Source: Microcebus murinus (taxonomy: Eukaryota > Chordata > Mammalia > Primates > Cheirogaleidae). From it: DNA of 64,000 nt. The notes under the pieces were generated by a model that saw only the letters and a list, made by a program, of their open reading frames with translations, made no database searches and had not been told where the DNA came from. The position numbers and the translations under genes are program-made. The stretch is from positions 19,914,001 through 19,978,000 of the forward strand of contig NC_134129.1 in assembly GCF_040939455.1 (NCBI RefSeq), in the 5' to 3' direction. Below, one piece after another: positions 13,466 to 25,448 of the stretch (within the stretch, counting starts at the first letter, position 1; every line of letters begins with the position of its first letter).

Positions 13466-14873
13466 ACAGGTTGCAGTTACTCATAGGTGGGTAAATGTAG
13501 AATGGTGTGGAAATCTATGAAAGTTTTTTTCTGATTTTTTTTTTTAGATTTTTCAGAGAAAAAGAAAGCAAAGCCATCAGTTGACAGAAATTTCAGGGAG
13601 CATTCATTCAATGAGAAAAGAATTGTTCTGCAAACTCAGATACACTGTATATAGTTATACATACTTTTAAAAAGATATTAGCTCTCTGGTCTTACATTTC
13701 AAATAAAATATTTTAAGTACTGTAATATTATTTCATTTTTGCAAGATAACAAAATGCCGAAATTTCTTAAATTATAAAATTTAGCTGTGAGAATGGTTGA
13801 CTAAGAAAAAGCATCTCTTTCTGTAGTGGGTCCTATAAAAAATCTTTCAGACTACAAATACCTTTCATCCTTGAAATTTAAAAAAAAACCCGACCTAGTA
13901 CACTGCAGCAGTTATTTCTAACCATCTGGCATTATTGCTTTACTAGATACAGAGAATAATCACTCCTTCCTAAGATAAAGATTTTAAAATTGATTTGTCT
14001 CTTGATATATACATGTTACATTTAGTTTAGTCAGAAATGTATTTTATTCTTTCCAAGGTTCTTATAGAGTTTTTTCAAATTTATTCAGTTTAAAGAAAAT
14101 AATTATTATGAATTACTTTGATCTCTTAGGTTCCCTGTAAATCAGGTATTCATATAATTAAAAAAATTAAAAACCTTCTACTTTTAGTATGATAAAAACA
14201 TTTGTCACCTCATATTAGATATTTGGCTTGTACATTCTTACATTCAAATCTATCATTGTTGACTTGCAGATTTGTTAAAAATAAAAGCTTGAAGATAATA
14301 TTATGAATCTGGCATTGAAAATTTATTACTATTTTTGAATTTATGTGCCTGAGAAGCAAAGATGTAATTGATAGAGTACATCTTTTTGATTTGTATGATC
14401 TCCAAAGTTTGTCTCTAATTTCTCACTTTGCTGAAAACTAAAGAACATAAAGGCAAAAGAAATAAATTTTTTTCTTATAAAGACCACAACACATAGTGAC
14501 TGCCTAATAAAAAACACACATCTTGTTTAATTTGCTTTCAGTTACCTCTTCTCTTAGAGGTATTTTCACTTGTATGGTCAGCTGGAAAACTCAAACAGCC
14601 ATAATTTATCAACTTTTCAAAAATAATGACTTAAAATCACTATGAAATTCTAAAGCATATGAAAGTATCTGTTTCATTCGCTATGGCTTCAATATTTGGT
14701 ATTTTATCCTGCTTTGCTTCTTTAAATATTGTTAATTCTTCTTTAATTGTCATAGGACATCAACCTAAACTGTTAGTCACTATAATTTCTCAACAATTTC
14801 AGATAAATTGACATTTGCTATATGAGATGAAATAAAATGATCCCAAATATGCTTGATATTTTTTAAGGGATTA
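13466..14873. other. Unique AT-rich non-coding stretch
   Basis: About 1.4 kb, AT-rich, with no recognised gene or repeat. It ends at the TA dinucleotide (14,872-14,873) that serves as the target site of the Tigger1 element. Confidence 0.5.
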
Positions 14874-15697
14874 GATGAGGGCATACGTTGGAGATATTAT
14901 GGGTTTGTTTCCAGACTGCTGTAATAAAACAAGTCATACACATTGCTTGCTTTCCTAGTGTATGTAAGTGACATTTACACTGTGCCACAATGCATGAAGT
15001 GTGCAATAGCATTATGTCTAAAAATGTACGTACCTTAATTTAAAAAATTTTTTATTGCTAAAAAAAATTATAATGATCATATGAGCCTTCACCAAGTCTT
15101 AATCCTTTTGCTGGTGGAGGGTCTTGCCTTAATATTAATGGCTGCTGACTGACTAATCAGGGTGGTGTTTGCTGAGGGTTGGGGTGACTGTGGCAATTTC
15201 TTAAAATAACAAAAAACAATGAAGTTTGGTGGATTGGTTGACTCTTCCTTTCACAAAAGATTTGTACGTAGCGTGCGAGGCTGTTTAATAGCGTGTGACC
15301 CACAGTAGTAGACCTTCTTTCAAAACTGGAGTCAGTCCTCTCAAACCCTGCCGCTGATTTGTCAGCCGAGTCCCTGTAATGGTGTAAAGTCTCTGTTGCC
15401 ATTTCAACAATGTTCACAGCATCTTCACCGGGAGTAGATTCCATCTCAAGAAATTACTTTCTTTGCTCATCTATTATGTAAGAAGCAACTGCTCATCCAT
15501 TCAACTTTTGTTATGAGATTGCAGCACTTCGGTCTTGTTTTCAGCCTCCACTTCTCATTCTAGCTCTTTTTCTGTTTCCACCACGTGTGCTGTTACTTTG
15601 TCCAGTGAAGTCTTTGGACCCTTCAAAGTCATCCAAGACAATTGGAATCAACTTCCAAATTCCTGTTGATGTTGATATTTTGACCTCCTCCCATGAA

Positions 15698-16029
15698 TCA
15701 CAAGTGTTCTTCTTCTTCTTCTTCTTTTTTTTTTCTGAGACAGAGTCTCGCTTTGTTGCCCAGGCTAGAGTGCCGTGGCATCAGCCTAGCTCACAGCAAC
15801 TTCAAACTCCTGGGCTCAAGCCATCCTCCTGCCTCAGCCTCCTGAGTAGCTGGGACTACAGGCATGCGCCACCATGCCCGGCTAGTTTTTTCTATATACA
15901 TATTAGTTGGCCAATTAATTTATTTCTATTTATAGTAGAGATGGGGTCTCGCTCTTGCTCAGGCTGGTTTCGAACTCCTGACCTCAAGCAATCTGCCCAC
16001 CTGAGCCTCCTGGAGTCACAAGTGTTCTT
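15698..16029 (-). mobile_element. Alu SINE, 5'-truncated, inserted in Tigger1
   Basis: Alu body 15,712-16,015, flanked by a 14-bp target-site duplication tcacaagtgttctt (15,698-15,711 and 16,016-16,029). In reverse it starts with a pyrimidine-rich tail and ends at 'acctgagcctcctgg'. The last 45 or so bases that a full element would have (the gtgagccaccgcgcccggcc end) are missing, so reverse transcription stopped early. The linker is of strepsirrhine type. Removing it restores continuous Tigger1 sequence. Confidence 0.93.
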
Positions 16030-16543
16030 AATGTCATCTAGAATGGTGAATCATTTCAATTTACTTTGCCCAGATCCATCAGTGGAATCAATAATCTTTG
16101 GCAGCTGTAGCCTCATGAAATGTAGTTCATAAATAATAAGACTTGAAAGTCCAAATTGCTCCTTGATCCCGGACTGCAGAGTAGACTTTGTATCGGCAGA
16201 CAGGAAAACAACATTAATCTCCTGTACATCTCCAGACTAGTAATGTTTTGGAAAGAATCTTTTGTTTTTTTCTTCCTGAGAAGCAGGTCTTAAGTGGGCT
16301 TAAAATATTCAGCAAACCATGCTGTAAACATATTGCTGTCATCCAGACTTTGTTGTTCCATTTGTAAAGCATAAGCAGAGTAGATTTAGCATGATTCTAA
16401 AAGGCCCTAGGATTTTCTAATAGGAAATGAACATTGGTTTCAACGTAAAGTCACCAGCTGCAAGAGCCCCTTAAAAAGAGATTTAGCCTGTCTTTTGAAG
16501 CATTGAAGTCAGGCATTGGCTTCTCCTCTCTCTATCAATGAAT

Positions 16544-16981
16544 GTCCTAGATCAATGGTCCCCACCCAGCCTTTTTGGCTTCAGGGACCAGGTTTCATGG
16601 AACACAATTTTTCCGTGGACTGGGGGTTTGGGGGTGGGTTGATGGGTTTCAGAATGATTCAAACACTTTAAAATTTATAATGCACTTTATTTCTGTTATT
16701 ACATTGTAATATATGATGGAATAATTATACAACTCACCATAATGCAGAATCAGCTGGAGCCCTGAGCGTGTTTTCCTGCAACTAGACGGCCCCGTCTGGG
16801 AGTGATAGGAGACAGTGACTGATGGGACAGGAGACAGAGCTCAGGCGGTGATGGGAGCAATAGGGAGTGGCTATAAATACAGATGAAGTTTCGCTCCCTT
16901 GCCGGCTGTGCAGCCCAGCTCCTAACAGGCCACGGACTGGTGTCAGTTGGCAGCCCAGGGGTTGGGGACTGCAGTCCTTGA
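16544..16981. mobile_element. hAT-Charlie element of the MER1 type, inserted in Tigger1
   Basis: The body at 16,552-16,973 has matching ends: 'caatggtccccacccagcc' on the left and 'ggggttggggactgca' on the right. The interior includes 'aacaggccacggactgg' and 'cctgcaactagacggcccc', which I recall from MER1A/B. It is flanked by an 8-bp duplication, the size expected for hAT elements: gtcctaga (16,544-16,551) and gtccttga (16,974-16,981), one mismatch. Non-autonomous, no transposase. Confidence 0.85.
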
Positions 16982-17012
16982 TGGCATCTTATGTAAGTAA
17001 GATGTAAGTCTC

Positions 17013-17046
17013 TAATGTAATGTAATGTAATTATGTAATGTAAGTC
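17013..17046 (+). repeat. Short (TAATG)n microsatellite
   Basis: Several copies of a TAATG/ATGTA unit lie between 'gtctc' and 'gtctgtttcaac', inside the Tigger1 sequence. It is an impure local expansion. Confidence 0.7.
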
Positions 17047-17246
17047 TGTTTCAACTACATTGAAATCTGTTTAATGTGGCCACCTTCATCAGTTATTTTA
17101 ACTAGATCTTCTGAATAATTTGCCGTGGCTTCTACATCACCACTTGCCACTTCATTTTGCACTTTTATGTCAGGGAGGCTGTTCCTTGACTAAACCTCAC
17201 ACACCCACCTCTGCTAGCTTCCGATTTTTCTTCTCTCTCAGGCTTA

Positions 17247-17852
17247 ATTTACCTCAAAGCGATGCAAGTGGATCTACCATTGGATCCAGCAATCCCACTA
17301 CTGGGCATCTACCCAAAAGATTAAAACTCATTCTGTGAAAAAGACACCTGCACTCGAATGTTTATAGCAGCACAATTCACAACTGCAAAGATGTAGAAAC
17401 AACCCAGGTGCCCATCAATCCATGAGTGGATTAATAAAATGTGGTATATATATACCATGGAGTACTATTCAGCTTTAGGAAACAGTGGTGATCTAGCACC
17501 TCTTGTGTATTCCTGGATAGAGCTGGAACCCATTCTACTAAGTGAAGTATCTCAAGAATGGAAAAACCAGCACCACATGTACTCACCAGCAAATTGGTAT
17601 TAACGGATCAGCACCTAAGTTGGACATATAGGAATAACATTTATCGGGTGTTGGGAGGGTGGAAGGGGGGTGGAGGGGAGGGGTATATACAACCACAACG
17701 AGTAAGATGTGCAACATTTGGGGGATGGACACGCTTGAAGCTCTGACTCGAGGGGAGAAGGGGGACATGGGCAATGTACGTAACCTTAACACTTGTACCC
17801 CCATAATATGCTAAAATAAAAAAATAAAAATAAAAAAAAAAGAATAAAAAAA
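17247..17852 (+). mobile_element. 5'-truncated strepsirrhine L1, inserted in Tigger1
   Basis: Starts in the ORF2 C-terminal region ('ccattggatccagcaatccc', 'actgggcatctacccaaaag', 'gtttatagcagcacaattca') and runs through a G-rich 3' UTR ('ggagggtggaagggggtggagg'-like) to 'acttgtacccccataatatg' and an A-rich tail. It interrupts Tigger1 between 'ctctctcaggctta' and 'atgaagagcgttaggg'. ORF2 has only its last ~100 codons and is not functional. The target-site duplication is not clear. Confidence 0.88.
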
Positions 17853-18596
17853 AATGAAGAGCGTTAGGGCTTTGCTGTGGACTAGGGTTTGGCTTAAGGG
17901 AATGTCGTGGCTGGTTTGATCTTCTATCCAGACCACTAAAACGTCCTCCGTATCAACAATAAGGCTGCTTCACTTTCTTATATCCTTTGTTCACTGGAAT
18001 AGCACTTTTAATTTCCTTCACATTCATAACTTGGCTAACCGGCGTAATGGGCCTAGCTTTCAACCTACCTCGGTTTTCGGCATGCCTTCCTCACTCACTA
18101 TGCTTAATTATTCTAGTGTTTCATTTAAAGTGATGTAGGACTCTTCCTCTCCCTTGAACACTTAGAGGCCACTGTAGGGTTATTAATTAGGCTAAATTTC
18201 AACGCTGTTGTGCCTCAGGGAATAGGGAGGCCTGAGGATAGGGAGGGAGGTAGAGGAAGGGCCATTTGGAGGGGCAGTCGGGACACATGCAACGCTTACT
18301 AAGTTCCTCATCTCCTGTGGGCACAGTTCGTGCCACCTCAAAGTAATTACAATAGTAACATCAGGGACCGCTGATCACAGACCACCATGACAGATATAAG
18401 AATGAAAATGTTTGAAATATCACGAGGATTCCCTAAATGTGACACAGAGACAAGGAATGATCACACGTTTTTAGAAAAATAGCACCTGACAGTCTTGCTC
18501 CATGCGGAATTGCCACGAATCTTCAGTTTGCAAAAATAGCGTAGTATCTACAAAGCGCAGTAAAGGGAAGCATGATTAAACAAGGTTATGTCTGTA

Positions 18597-20089
18597 CTTT
18601 GTGTGGGACTTGGAAGAATTAAACTACCATGTGACCAGCGTTAATATGTAGTTAACCAAGCCAGATTTTTCATTATTGTTTTTGAATAGCTTTGCATTCA
18701 TTCTAGAATATTTATCAACATATTTATCCTCAGGGCCACTATCTTTTAGGCCATCCATTTGGAAATAAAATAGTCATAGAATTAGAAATAATATTTCAAA
18801 TTGTGTGAGACCAGCATCTTCATTATACAGGGAATGCAAGCCTTGAAAGCGGGAGGGACCTCGGGTTCTAACCCTTTTATGGTAAAAGATTACTCCTGTT
18901 ATTGATAGTGCTTAATACCAATGCTATACCATTAAAGTTGTCCAGTCTTGGTGCAAAGTTCTTTATAGCTGCTCTCAATCTTTTCTGTGCTGGTACATTT
19001 TTAAGACTAATTTCTACTAGGATTGCCGGGCTAATTAAACGATAGTGGAAAAGCATTTTCCATCATTATGCCTGGAACAGGACCAGTAAATCACTGCACG
19101 TACAAATTGGGAACTCTGTCTCAATATCGTCGGGCAAAAGGCCCACAGAAAACTATTATCAGTCAAGCCCCAATATGTAATCAGTGTACACAGCGGTTTG
19201 TTCAGAGTAGGGTCCAGGAAAATTTGCTGGAAGCAAGTATCTCTGACACTGGAACCGTGCATAGTTTAATATGTGCAAGGAAGAAATCAAGACATATATT
19301 TATTATCTCTTGATTATGTTCAGTAAGTATCGTGAAATAATCAATAATATTTTTTTCTGATTAATTCTTCCATTTTAAAACAACTAAATTTTTGAAAGAA
19401 CATTACATTCAAACTTCATTCAAATTCATTAAAATAGTTAATGTATGAAATAAAACTTGCACTTACCAAATAAAAAATATTACACCTTGCAGTTATCATT
19501 CTCATTGTTTTACTGTTTTTGAAAATTTTACAATGCAAACGAATATGCCAAGTAGTCACATAGAATGATAGAATTTAAGATTGGTTTCTTTATTTTAAGA
19601 ATTGTACCATTATTATTATTTATTTTGAATCTACTGTTTAAGTAATATATATTACCCCAGGGGACAAAGCCAAAAAGTATGTCTTAAGCAAATTTGAACA
19701 ATTCTGAATTCTTAGGAAAATGTTCTCAAAAGGAATGTATACAGGTGCATCTACATGTGTCAGAGGCCAGCTGTATAATTGAAAACTCTCTAAATTAATT
19801 TCCCTGTAGAATGATACATTTATTAAAGGATATGTAACATAAACGTGCTACTTTAAAGCTCACATATAATTGCTAAAACTTGGTGGTGGCTGTAGCATTT
19901 GTTTAGAACTTAGTTGAACAAAAAGTGTTTTCAGGGAGGAGTGTCTTATCTTGAATATTATTTTGAATTACCCATGCATGGGAATAAAGCAATAAAAAGA
20001 CTCATTTTTATATGCTTTTATTATTGTTTTTAAATTGTCTATAGACAGTGTACTTGTATTATTCCCTCACTGTCCAGATGGTTTTCACC
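18597..20089. other. Unique AT-rich non-coding stretch
   Basis: About 1.5 kb with no gene or recognised repeat. The overlapping frames at 19,035-19,313 on both strands show no domain. Confidence 0.5.
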
Positions 20090-20295
20090 ACACTACACTT
20101 ACTTTAAGAGATGTCTTTAGGGTTTTCTAGATATAAGATCACATCGTTGGCAAACAGGGATAGTTTGAACTCCTCTTTTTCATTATGGGTGCCCTCTGTT
20201 TCTTCCTCTGCCATAATTGCTCTGGCTTGGACTTCCAGTAAGTACTATGTTGAATAGAGAAGTGGGGAAAGTGGGCATCCTTGTCATTGAGACGT
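20090..20295 (-). repeat. L1 ORF2 internal fragment
   Basis: In reverse this follows L1 ORF2 reverse-transcriptase sequence: 'ggcaaacagggatagtttga', 'gctctggcttggacttccag', 'gtactatgttgaatagagaa', 'gtgggcatccttgtca'. It has no poly-A end here, so it is an internal remnant. Confidence 0.8.
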
Positions 20296-20367
20296 ATTTT
20301 CTTAGAAAGTCACTTCACTTCCTAAAAGCCCCATTTTTATTTTGGGTAATAAGAATGTCTTTACAGC

Positions 20368-20368
<1 letters not shown>

Positions 20369-20402
<34 letters not shown>
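20369..20402 (+). repeat. (TA)n microsatellite
   Basis: About 16 TA units with one interruption (atacat). Likely polymorphic in length. Confidence 0.95.
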
Positions 20403-20403
<1 letters not shown>

Positions 20404-20504
20404 ACCTTAATCAGTATGAATGATAAATAAGCATTAATGGACTACAGTGTACTACATTCCAATCTCCGAATTGGTTAAACTTCCTTCAGGAGGCAAAAGA
20501 GTAT

Positions 20505-20605
20505 ATATTTTTTGCTCTGTAGCAAGATGCCTGGCCAATCTAATCCTTGCGTGAGACCATTTTGGAAAGTAGACAAAATTTATTAGGGATATGCTTCCCA
20601 CTTCA
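20505..20605 (+). repeat. 101-bp direct repeat, copy A
   Basis: Matches 21,550-21,650 at a constant offset of 1,045 bases, with no gaps and 6 mismatches (about 94% identity). Shared core: 'gatgcctggccaatctaat' and 'gagaccattttggaaagtag'. The similarity stops abruptly at both edges. I do not recognise the sequence as a known family. Confidence 0.9.
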
Positions 20606-21549
20606 GACTTTAAACTCACCATGAATGACACAAGTAATTTTCAGTCAAATACCTGACATAATCCAAGGAATTGCTATATAAATATTAATATAATATAATT
20701 AAGTTCAGGTACTCAAAGATAGTATGATTTGATAATTCAATATGGTAGAAATACTGTGACTATCAGAAGACTGGCTCACAAAAACTAAGACACAACGTGA
20801 GAATAATCTGAGGATTAGCATTATATCTGATGTGGAGAAGCTTCAAACTTTATTGGCTCAGGGAAAAACTGCAAGTGTTTAGATAGTTATTATGGTGATT
20901 AAAAATTAGTGAAAATATTAAATTAATTTGATTACTCTTGAAAAAGAGATGAATAGATGTCTCTGTAAAACACATGTCATCATTCCAGAGAATAATACCG
21001 CATTCTTCATCTTTCCTACGGCTAGAAGGTGGTCTCCCTAAATTAATCAAAGTTAGAGAATCAGGAATTTGAAATGATTGATTAAGCCTGTGGTATCTCT
21101 CTATTTAAACCCAATATTATAATATCTGTTACATTCTCTAAATTTTGGCCAAATATTCAATTTTATTAAAATAACTCCTGGAGTTAAAGTTAGGGTTACA
21201 GGGAGTGGAAGTACTGAGATAAATCAGGTAGAGTATTATAATCTTATTAAATTTAGAAAAGTAAACTTACTAGGACTTTCTTTTTATACTGTGGAGTATT
21301 TGCATGATTTCAAATTACAGTAAGATTTATTCAAAGAAATAGAAATTTTTGGATGACAGCAATCTATGTTTGTTGCTAAGTGTGGCTTTTAACAAACCTA
21401 ACTTATCAGAATCCATTGACATATGCTCATATTGAAAAGGTAATTATAAAGTACAGTATCATCATAGCATTTTGGATTATTTATCATTTTTATCATTTTA
21501 TACATATCCAGATTATTTGGCTTAACTAATATGTTGAATTTGCCCTGTC
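20606..21549. other. Unique spacer between the two direct-repeat copies
   Basis: AT-rich and non-coding, with no recognised repeat. The only open frame (20,850-21,050 minus) has no recognisable product. Confidence 0.5.
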
Positions 21550-21650
21550 ATATTTTTTGCTTTGTAGTAAGATGCCTGGCCAATCTAATCCTTGTGTGAG
21601 ACCATTTTGGAAAGTAGATAAAATTTATTAGGGATATACTTCCGACTTCA
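21550..21650 (+). repeat. 101-bp direct repeat, copy B
   Basis: Second copy of the sequence at 20,505-20,605. Five of the six differences are transitions (C/T or G/A) and one is C/G. There is no poly-A tail or inverted terminal repeat at its edges. Confidence 0.9.
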
Positions 21651-22059
21651 TTCTATGCATATTTTAGACATATGATGATTTACAGTTCATCAAATTCATG
21701 AAGTAAGTGCTTCATAATGAACTGGCATTGTATAATATTTGAGAATTTTGAGTATGTGTGAATGGTTGGACAGATCTATGCTGACCCATTATATCCTAGA
21801 ATTATGGTTTTCTTTGATTGTTTTTTTTTATTTGTTTTTAGTTTGGCTGATTCATTCATCATTTGTCTTTCTGCAAATGGTCTATGGGAAAAAAATGTTA
21901 CTGTTGTTAATTTTTGTATGGTTTCTTTTGAAGTCCCTGTAGATTCACTCTGTATTTATTGAATTGGACCATGTGAAACTGACAGTATTTGACAGAATAG
22001 ACAAAACAGAAATTACCTGTGGCTCGACCTCCCTGTATAGCCATGTTAATATTAATATT

Positions 22060-22275
22060 ATGGGTGTTTATTGATGGGCCATTACTATGTGCTGGAATTA
22101 ATGTGCGTCTTCTCATTTCACACTGACAACTACTCCCTGAAAAAGAGGTAGTCTTACGATCTTCTTTTGGTGCAGGAATTAATAGGGTCACAGATTCAGT
22201 AAACTGTGGCGTTGGGATTTGAACCCTAGAAATCTGAGTTCTGAGCCTATAGATCATTATGCTGTTGTGTCTCCC
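22060..22275 (-). repeat. MIR SINE, nearly complete
   Basis: Reversed MIR: 'ccattactatgtgctggaat', the central 'cttctcatttcacactgaca' region, and a tRNA-like 5' end visible as 'gttgggatttgaaccctaga' with 'atcattatgctgttgtg'. The tRNA-derived B-box region is still readable. Confidence 0.8.
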
Positions 22276-23339
22276 ACAATGAAACAATTATTAGCAAATT
22301 AATTATCTGGCATACTCAGTATATCCCTATCATGATTGATTACTATTCATTATGTTGAACATTCTTTCTGGAGGACTGGCGTTATGCGTTAAGTATTGAT
22401 TGAGTATGAACCCTAAGTGGAATGATTTTTAAGTGTGTTATCTCTCCTGACAGGCAATGACATTATAATAAATAGAAATTTTAATTAAATAATATAAGTG
22501 CAAACATGGCATTGGTTTACTTTTTAATAGTCATTCATTATTTATGGCTTTTGGCCTCGATTTTGTTCCTAAGTTTACGCCTTCCTAACAATTCATTTAA
22601 TAATTCATGTAGTCAACATGTAGGATAACTACTAATACTTTCATACTCTTGAAATGTGAAAAGGAAAGTAGGGATGAAATGAGAAAATATTTGGGTGAGG
22701 CACATTGGGGAAAAGGAATGATGTTCTGAGAATAAATAGATGTCAAAGAACTCTCTTATTGAAAGGGAGTGCAAGTGTGAAGAGAAAGTTGTAATCATCT
22801 TGACATGAAAATCATACGGAACAAACAGGCATCAGTAGCGTGTATATAAACACATTTCTCACAAAGTAAAGTGACCTTATTGGGGAAAAATGGTTGCCAG
22901 CTCTCTATCTGTGCTTTCAGCAGTTTCTCTTTATGGGAAATGCACCACCTGTATTTTTTTTTGCAACAGCGTTACCCAAACTATTTGCCAAACCCGACTG
23001 CATGTACTTACTAAATATACAATGAAAATTTCTAAGAACGGGCGTAATATTGCTTTGTAGGAATTTACAGTTTAATGCAGACTCTGATGAGGTTAGACAA
23101 CTGCCCTAATGGGAAGCAAACGAGAAAATACATCGATTCTAGTGGCCCTGTTAAGTGATTTACATTTGATAGTGATGAAGTTACAAAAAACGCAAAGTCC
23201 TAAATTCTGGCCCAAATATCAGATAGATAACACTTTTAACAATTCCATCAAAGAAAGATAATATCCAAAATATAAGTCTCCATCTTGAACATAAAGTATG
23301 TGGGACGTAGCCTGTTCTTCTTCATTATTTAGGATTAAT
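22276..23339. other. Unique non-coding stretch
   Basis: About 1.06 kb with no recognised gene, RNA or repeat. Confidence 0.5.
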
Positions 23340-23535
23340 AACTAATATTCATTGGGTCCTTAAAATGTGCCAGATACAATTTAAACCATCTTGCCCTCGT
23401 TAATTAACTTAATCTCCATAAGTAACTGTTTGAAGTAGAAGCTGATATTATGGGGCTTTGACAGACAAGAAAACTTAAGCAAAAGGAGGTAACCGACTTG
23501 GAATTATTAAAGTTATTGAGTCACGGTCACATGGG
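23340..23535 (-). repeat. MIR SINE fragment
   Basis: Reversed MIR: 'ttaaaatgtgccagatacaa', 'taacttaatctccataagta', 'gacagacaagaaaacttaag', 'gaggtaaccgacttgg'. Diverged. Confidence 0.7.
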
Positions 23536-23907
23536 TGTATGTCCCAGTCACTGGGGAACAGTGGAAGATGGGAGACAGTTCCCGGCAAAGAAAAGAAATT
23601 CCAGTTGGCATCTTATTACCAGGGGTGACACAGAGCTTTCCTTGGGATTCCTTGGGTTTCTAGCAAGGAAAAAGTACAGCTACATTTGAATTATCAGAAG
23701 CAATTGGATGTCGGAAGCAAGTGTGTTGACTAGCAAATGTTTCTATGATACTTCCCATCTCTGTGGCAGATTTGACCTTATGTGCCATTTAATGGGTGTT
23801 GACTAGGGTTGCTTTTCAAGGCATCATTAATCCTAATAACTGTTTTCCATATTTTTGAAGCATTTTTCCCAAAATGGGTATTGTTCTACTACCCCTACTG
23901 TCCTATC

Positions 23908-23963
23908 GCCTCTCCTTTCCTTTCCTTTCCTCTCCTTCTTTTCTCTCTCTTTCTTTTCCTTCT
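23908..23963 (+). repeat. Polypyrimidine (TTTCC)n/(CT)n tract
   Basis: An almost pure C/T tract of about 56 bases with repeated cctttcctttcctttcc. Simple repeat. Confidence 0.9.
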
Positions 23964-25315
23964 ATTTTTACGACTCCATGCTTTCCAACAACAAAGTAAA
24001 AAAATAAATAACATCAGTCCATCTATAGACAATGAAAATGCAGTGTTTATATATCTGGGTTTAAGCAGCTTAACACAACAGCAAGCAATTAAGAAGTAAC
24101 CATTGTTAGAGCCCAAAACATCGGTATTTTCTCACAGCTCCATTAAGTATTGATTCTATGTCACGACGACATTGGCGTTCCATTTGCTCTCTTCGAAATA
24201 ATCCAGAAATACTGTCGTGGATTGCGTAGCTAGTGTTCTTTGAAAAATAAGACAGATCAATTCCCTCATCTACCTAGATTTTCAACACAGAAACCCGTGT
24301 TTAGTAGAAGCAAGAAAGAAGTAGATTTTCCAACTTATTGTTATGCCTAAAATGTGATAAAGATTATGAAAATACAGAAATAAAAAGTAGGAATACCATA
24401 TGCCTTCCATTGCTGCACTGGCAGAAGAAAGAGCATGTCAGAGTGAAATTTAGAGTTGTCATGGGCAGAGTGAGAACAATTACACAAAGATCTCATATAG
24501 CAAGCAGCCCCCTGCCCTGAGCTTATCTTTTATTATGGTAATTTAGCATATGTCTAACTTCATAATACCAGCTCTTCCACTTTGCTCAAGTTTTCATACA
24601 AATTACACCACCACCGGAAAAATCTCACTTTGAAGCCCGAGAGACACCCTTGAGAATACTGAATATTAATTTTTGAACAAGCTGTTATACTTTCAATGGG
24701 GAGGAAATTTCCAGGCCATGTTTCATCATTTTACCTGTGTGCAACTATCTTTAGTGACAGCTAATTAATATTATTTTTTTGAAAACCCAACATGAGGAGC
24801 AAAACCATTTTAGAAATTAATGTTTTAGAGCTATAACGGTTGTTTTATCCACCTCAAGACATTGATAAAAAGGTGATCCAGGTAATATTTAATGCACACT
24901 TTCTGGATGTTTTCTCATTAAAGACAAAATAATAAATTCTCTACTTTTCATTAGTTTAAAGAAATAAAATGCTTTTTTTAACCCTAAAGCACAGCTGACT
25001 TACCATAGGAGAAGTATATTTTCTTTTAAATAAATGATGTCTTTATATATTTTTAATCTGAATTCTACCTTTTATTGCTTTTTAAGAGATTTTGCTCATG
25101 GAATTATTCTCTTTTTTTAAATGCTCATCTCTCATTTTAATTTCCTTCTTCTCGAAGCACTTTTTCCCTTGGTTTCTAGGATACTATGCTGCCCTACTTC
25201 TATCTCAATACTACTCTGGCTCAGCCTCTGTTACTGGGTCCTTCTCATCTTCAAAATATTGATATTTTTGAAGTGCCCCAAAGCTCAGGGCTCAATTTTG
25301 AGACTCCTTCTCTCC
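23964..25315. other. Unique non-coding stretch
   Basis: About 1.35 kb, AT-rich in its second half. No gene or recognised repeat. Confidence 0.5.
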
Positions 25316-25448
25316 TTTTTTTTTTTATTTTATTTTTTAGTGGACCACTAAAAATTGTATATCTTCAAGATGTACCATGTGATTACTTGATATGCATATA
25401 CATTGTGAAATTATTACTATGATTAAATCAACCAACACATTTATTACC
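25316..25448 (-). repeat. L1M 3'-UTR fragment (reverse)
   Basis: A T-rich start followed by 'aattgtatatcttcaagatg', 'accatgtgattacttgatat' and 'acattgtgaaattattacta' matches reversed L1MA/L1MB 3'-UTR sequence. It meets a forward L1M fragment directly at about 25,449. Confidence 0.6.

Larger units (their letters stand above)
15157..18172 (-). pseudogene. Tigger1 transposase remnant (pogo-like)
   Basis: The Tigger1 transposase is a pogo-type DDE enzyme with N-terminal helix-turn-helix DNA binding. Here it reads right to left. The start codon seems lost: where the consensus has ATG, the minus strand reads GTG (18,170-18,172), just before the Met-Ala-Ser-Lys-Cys-like N-terminus. The only long intact stretch is the C-terminus (15,157-15,444, 95 residues, beginning MESTPGEDAVNIVEMATETL). 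Three later insertions and several frameshifts break the rest, so it cannot encode an active enzyme. The same family gave rise to host genes such as CENPB-like and JRK-like proteins, but nothing suggests exaptation here. Confidence 0.9.
14874..18594 (-). mobile_element. Tigger1 DNA transposon, full-length but interrupted
   Basis: Both ends are present: 'gcatacgttggagatattat' on the left and 'aacaaggttatgtctgta' on the right, each next to a TA dinucleotide (14,872-14,873 and 18,595-18,596), as expected for a Tc1/mariner-superfamily Tigger. The interior follows the Tigger1 consensus throughout, for example 'gtgcaatagcattatgtcta', 'ctttgcccagatccatcag' and 'tgatcttctatccagacca'. The span is 3.72 kb. 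Subtracting the three insertions (Alu 15,712-16,015, hAT 16,552-16,973, L1 17,247-17,852 and their duplications) leaves about 2.36 kb, close to the 2.4 kb family length I remember. The transposase gene lies on the minus strand. Confidence 0.93.

Noticed and set aside
15587..16132. The longest open frame in the window (181 codons, plus strand)
   Set aside because: It reads through the antisense of Tigger1 and an inserted Alu. The translated proline/serine-rich middle is typical of Alu read in reverse. It is not a gene.
22060..22275. tRNA gene
   Set aside because: The tRNA-like B-box belongs to a MIR SINE. No cloverleaf with intact arms is present.
21907..22287. 126-codon open frame, minus strand
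   Set aside because: Overlaps a nearly complete MIR; no known domain.
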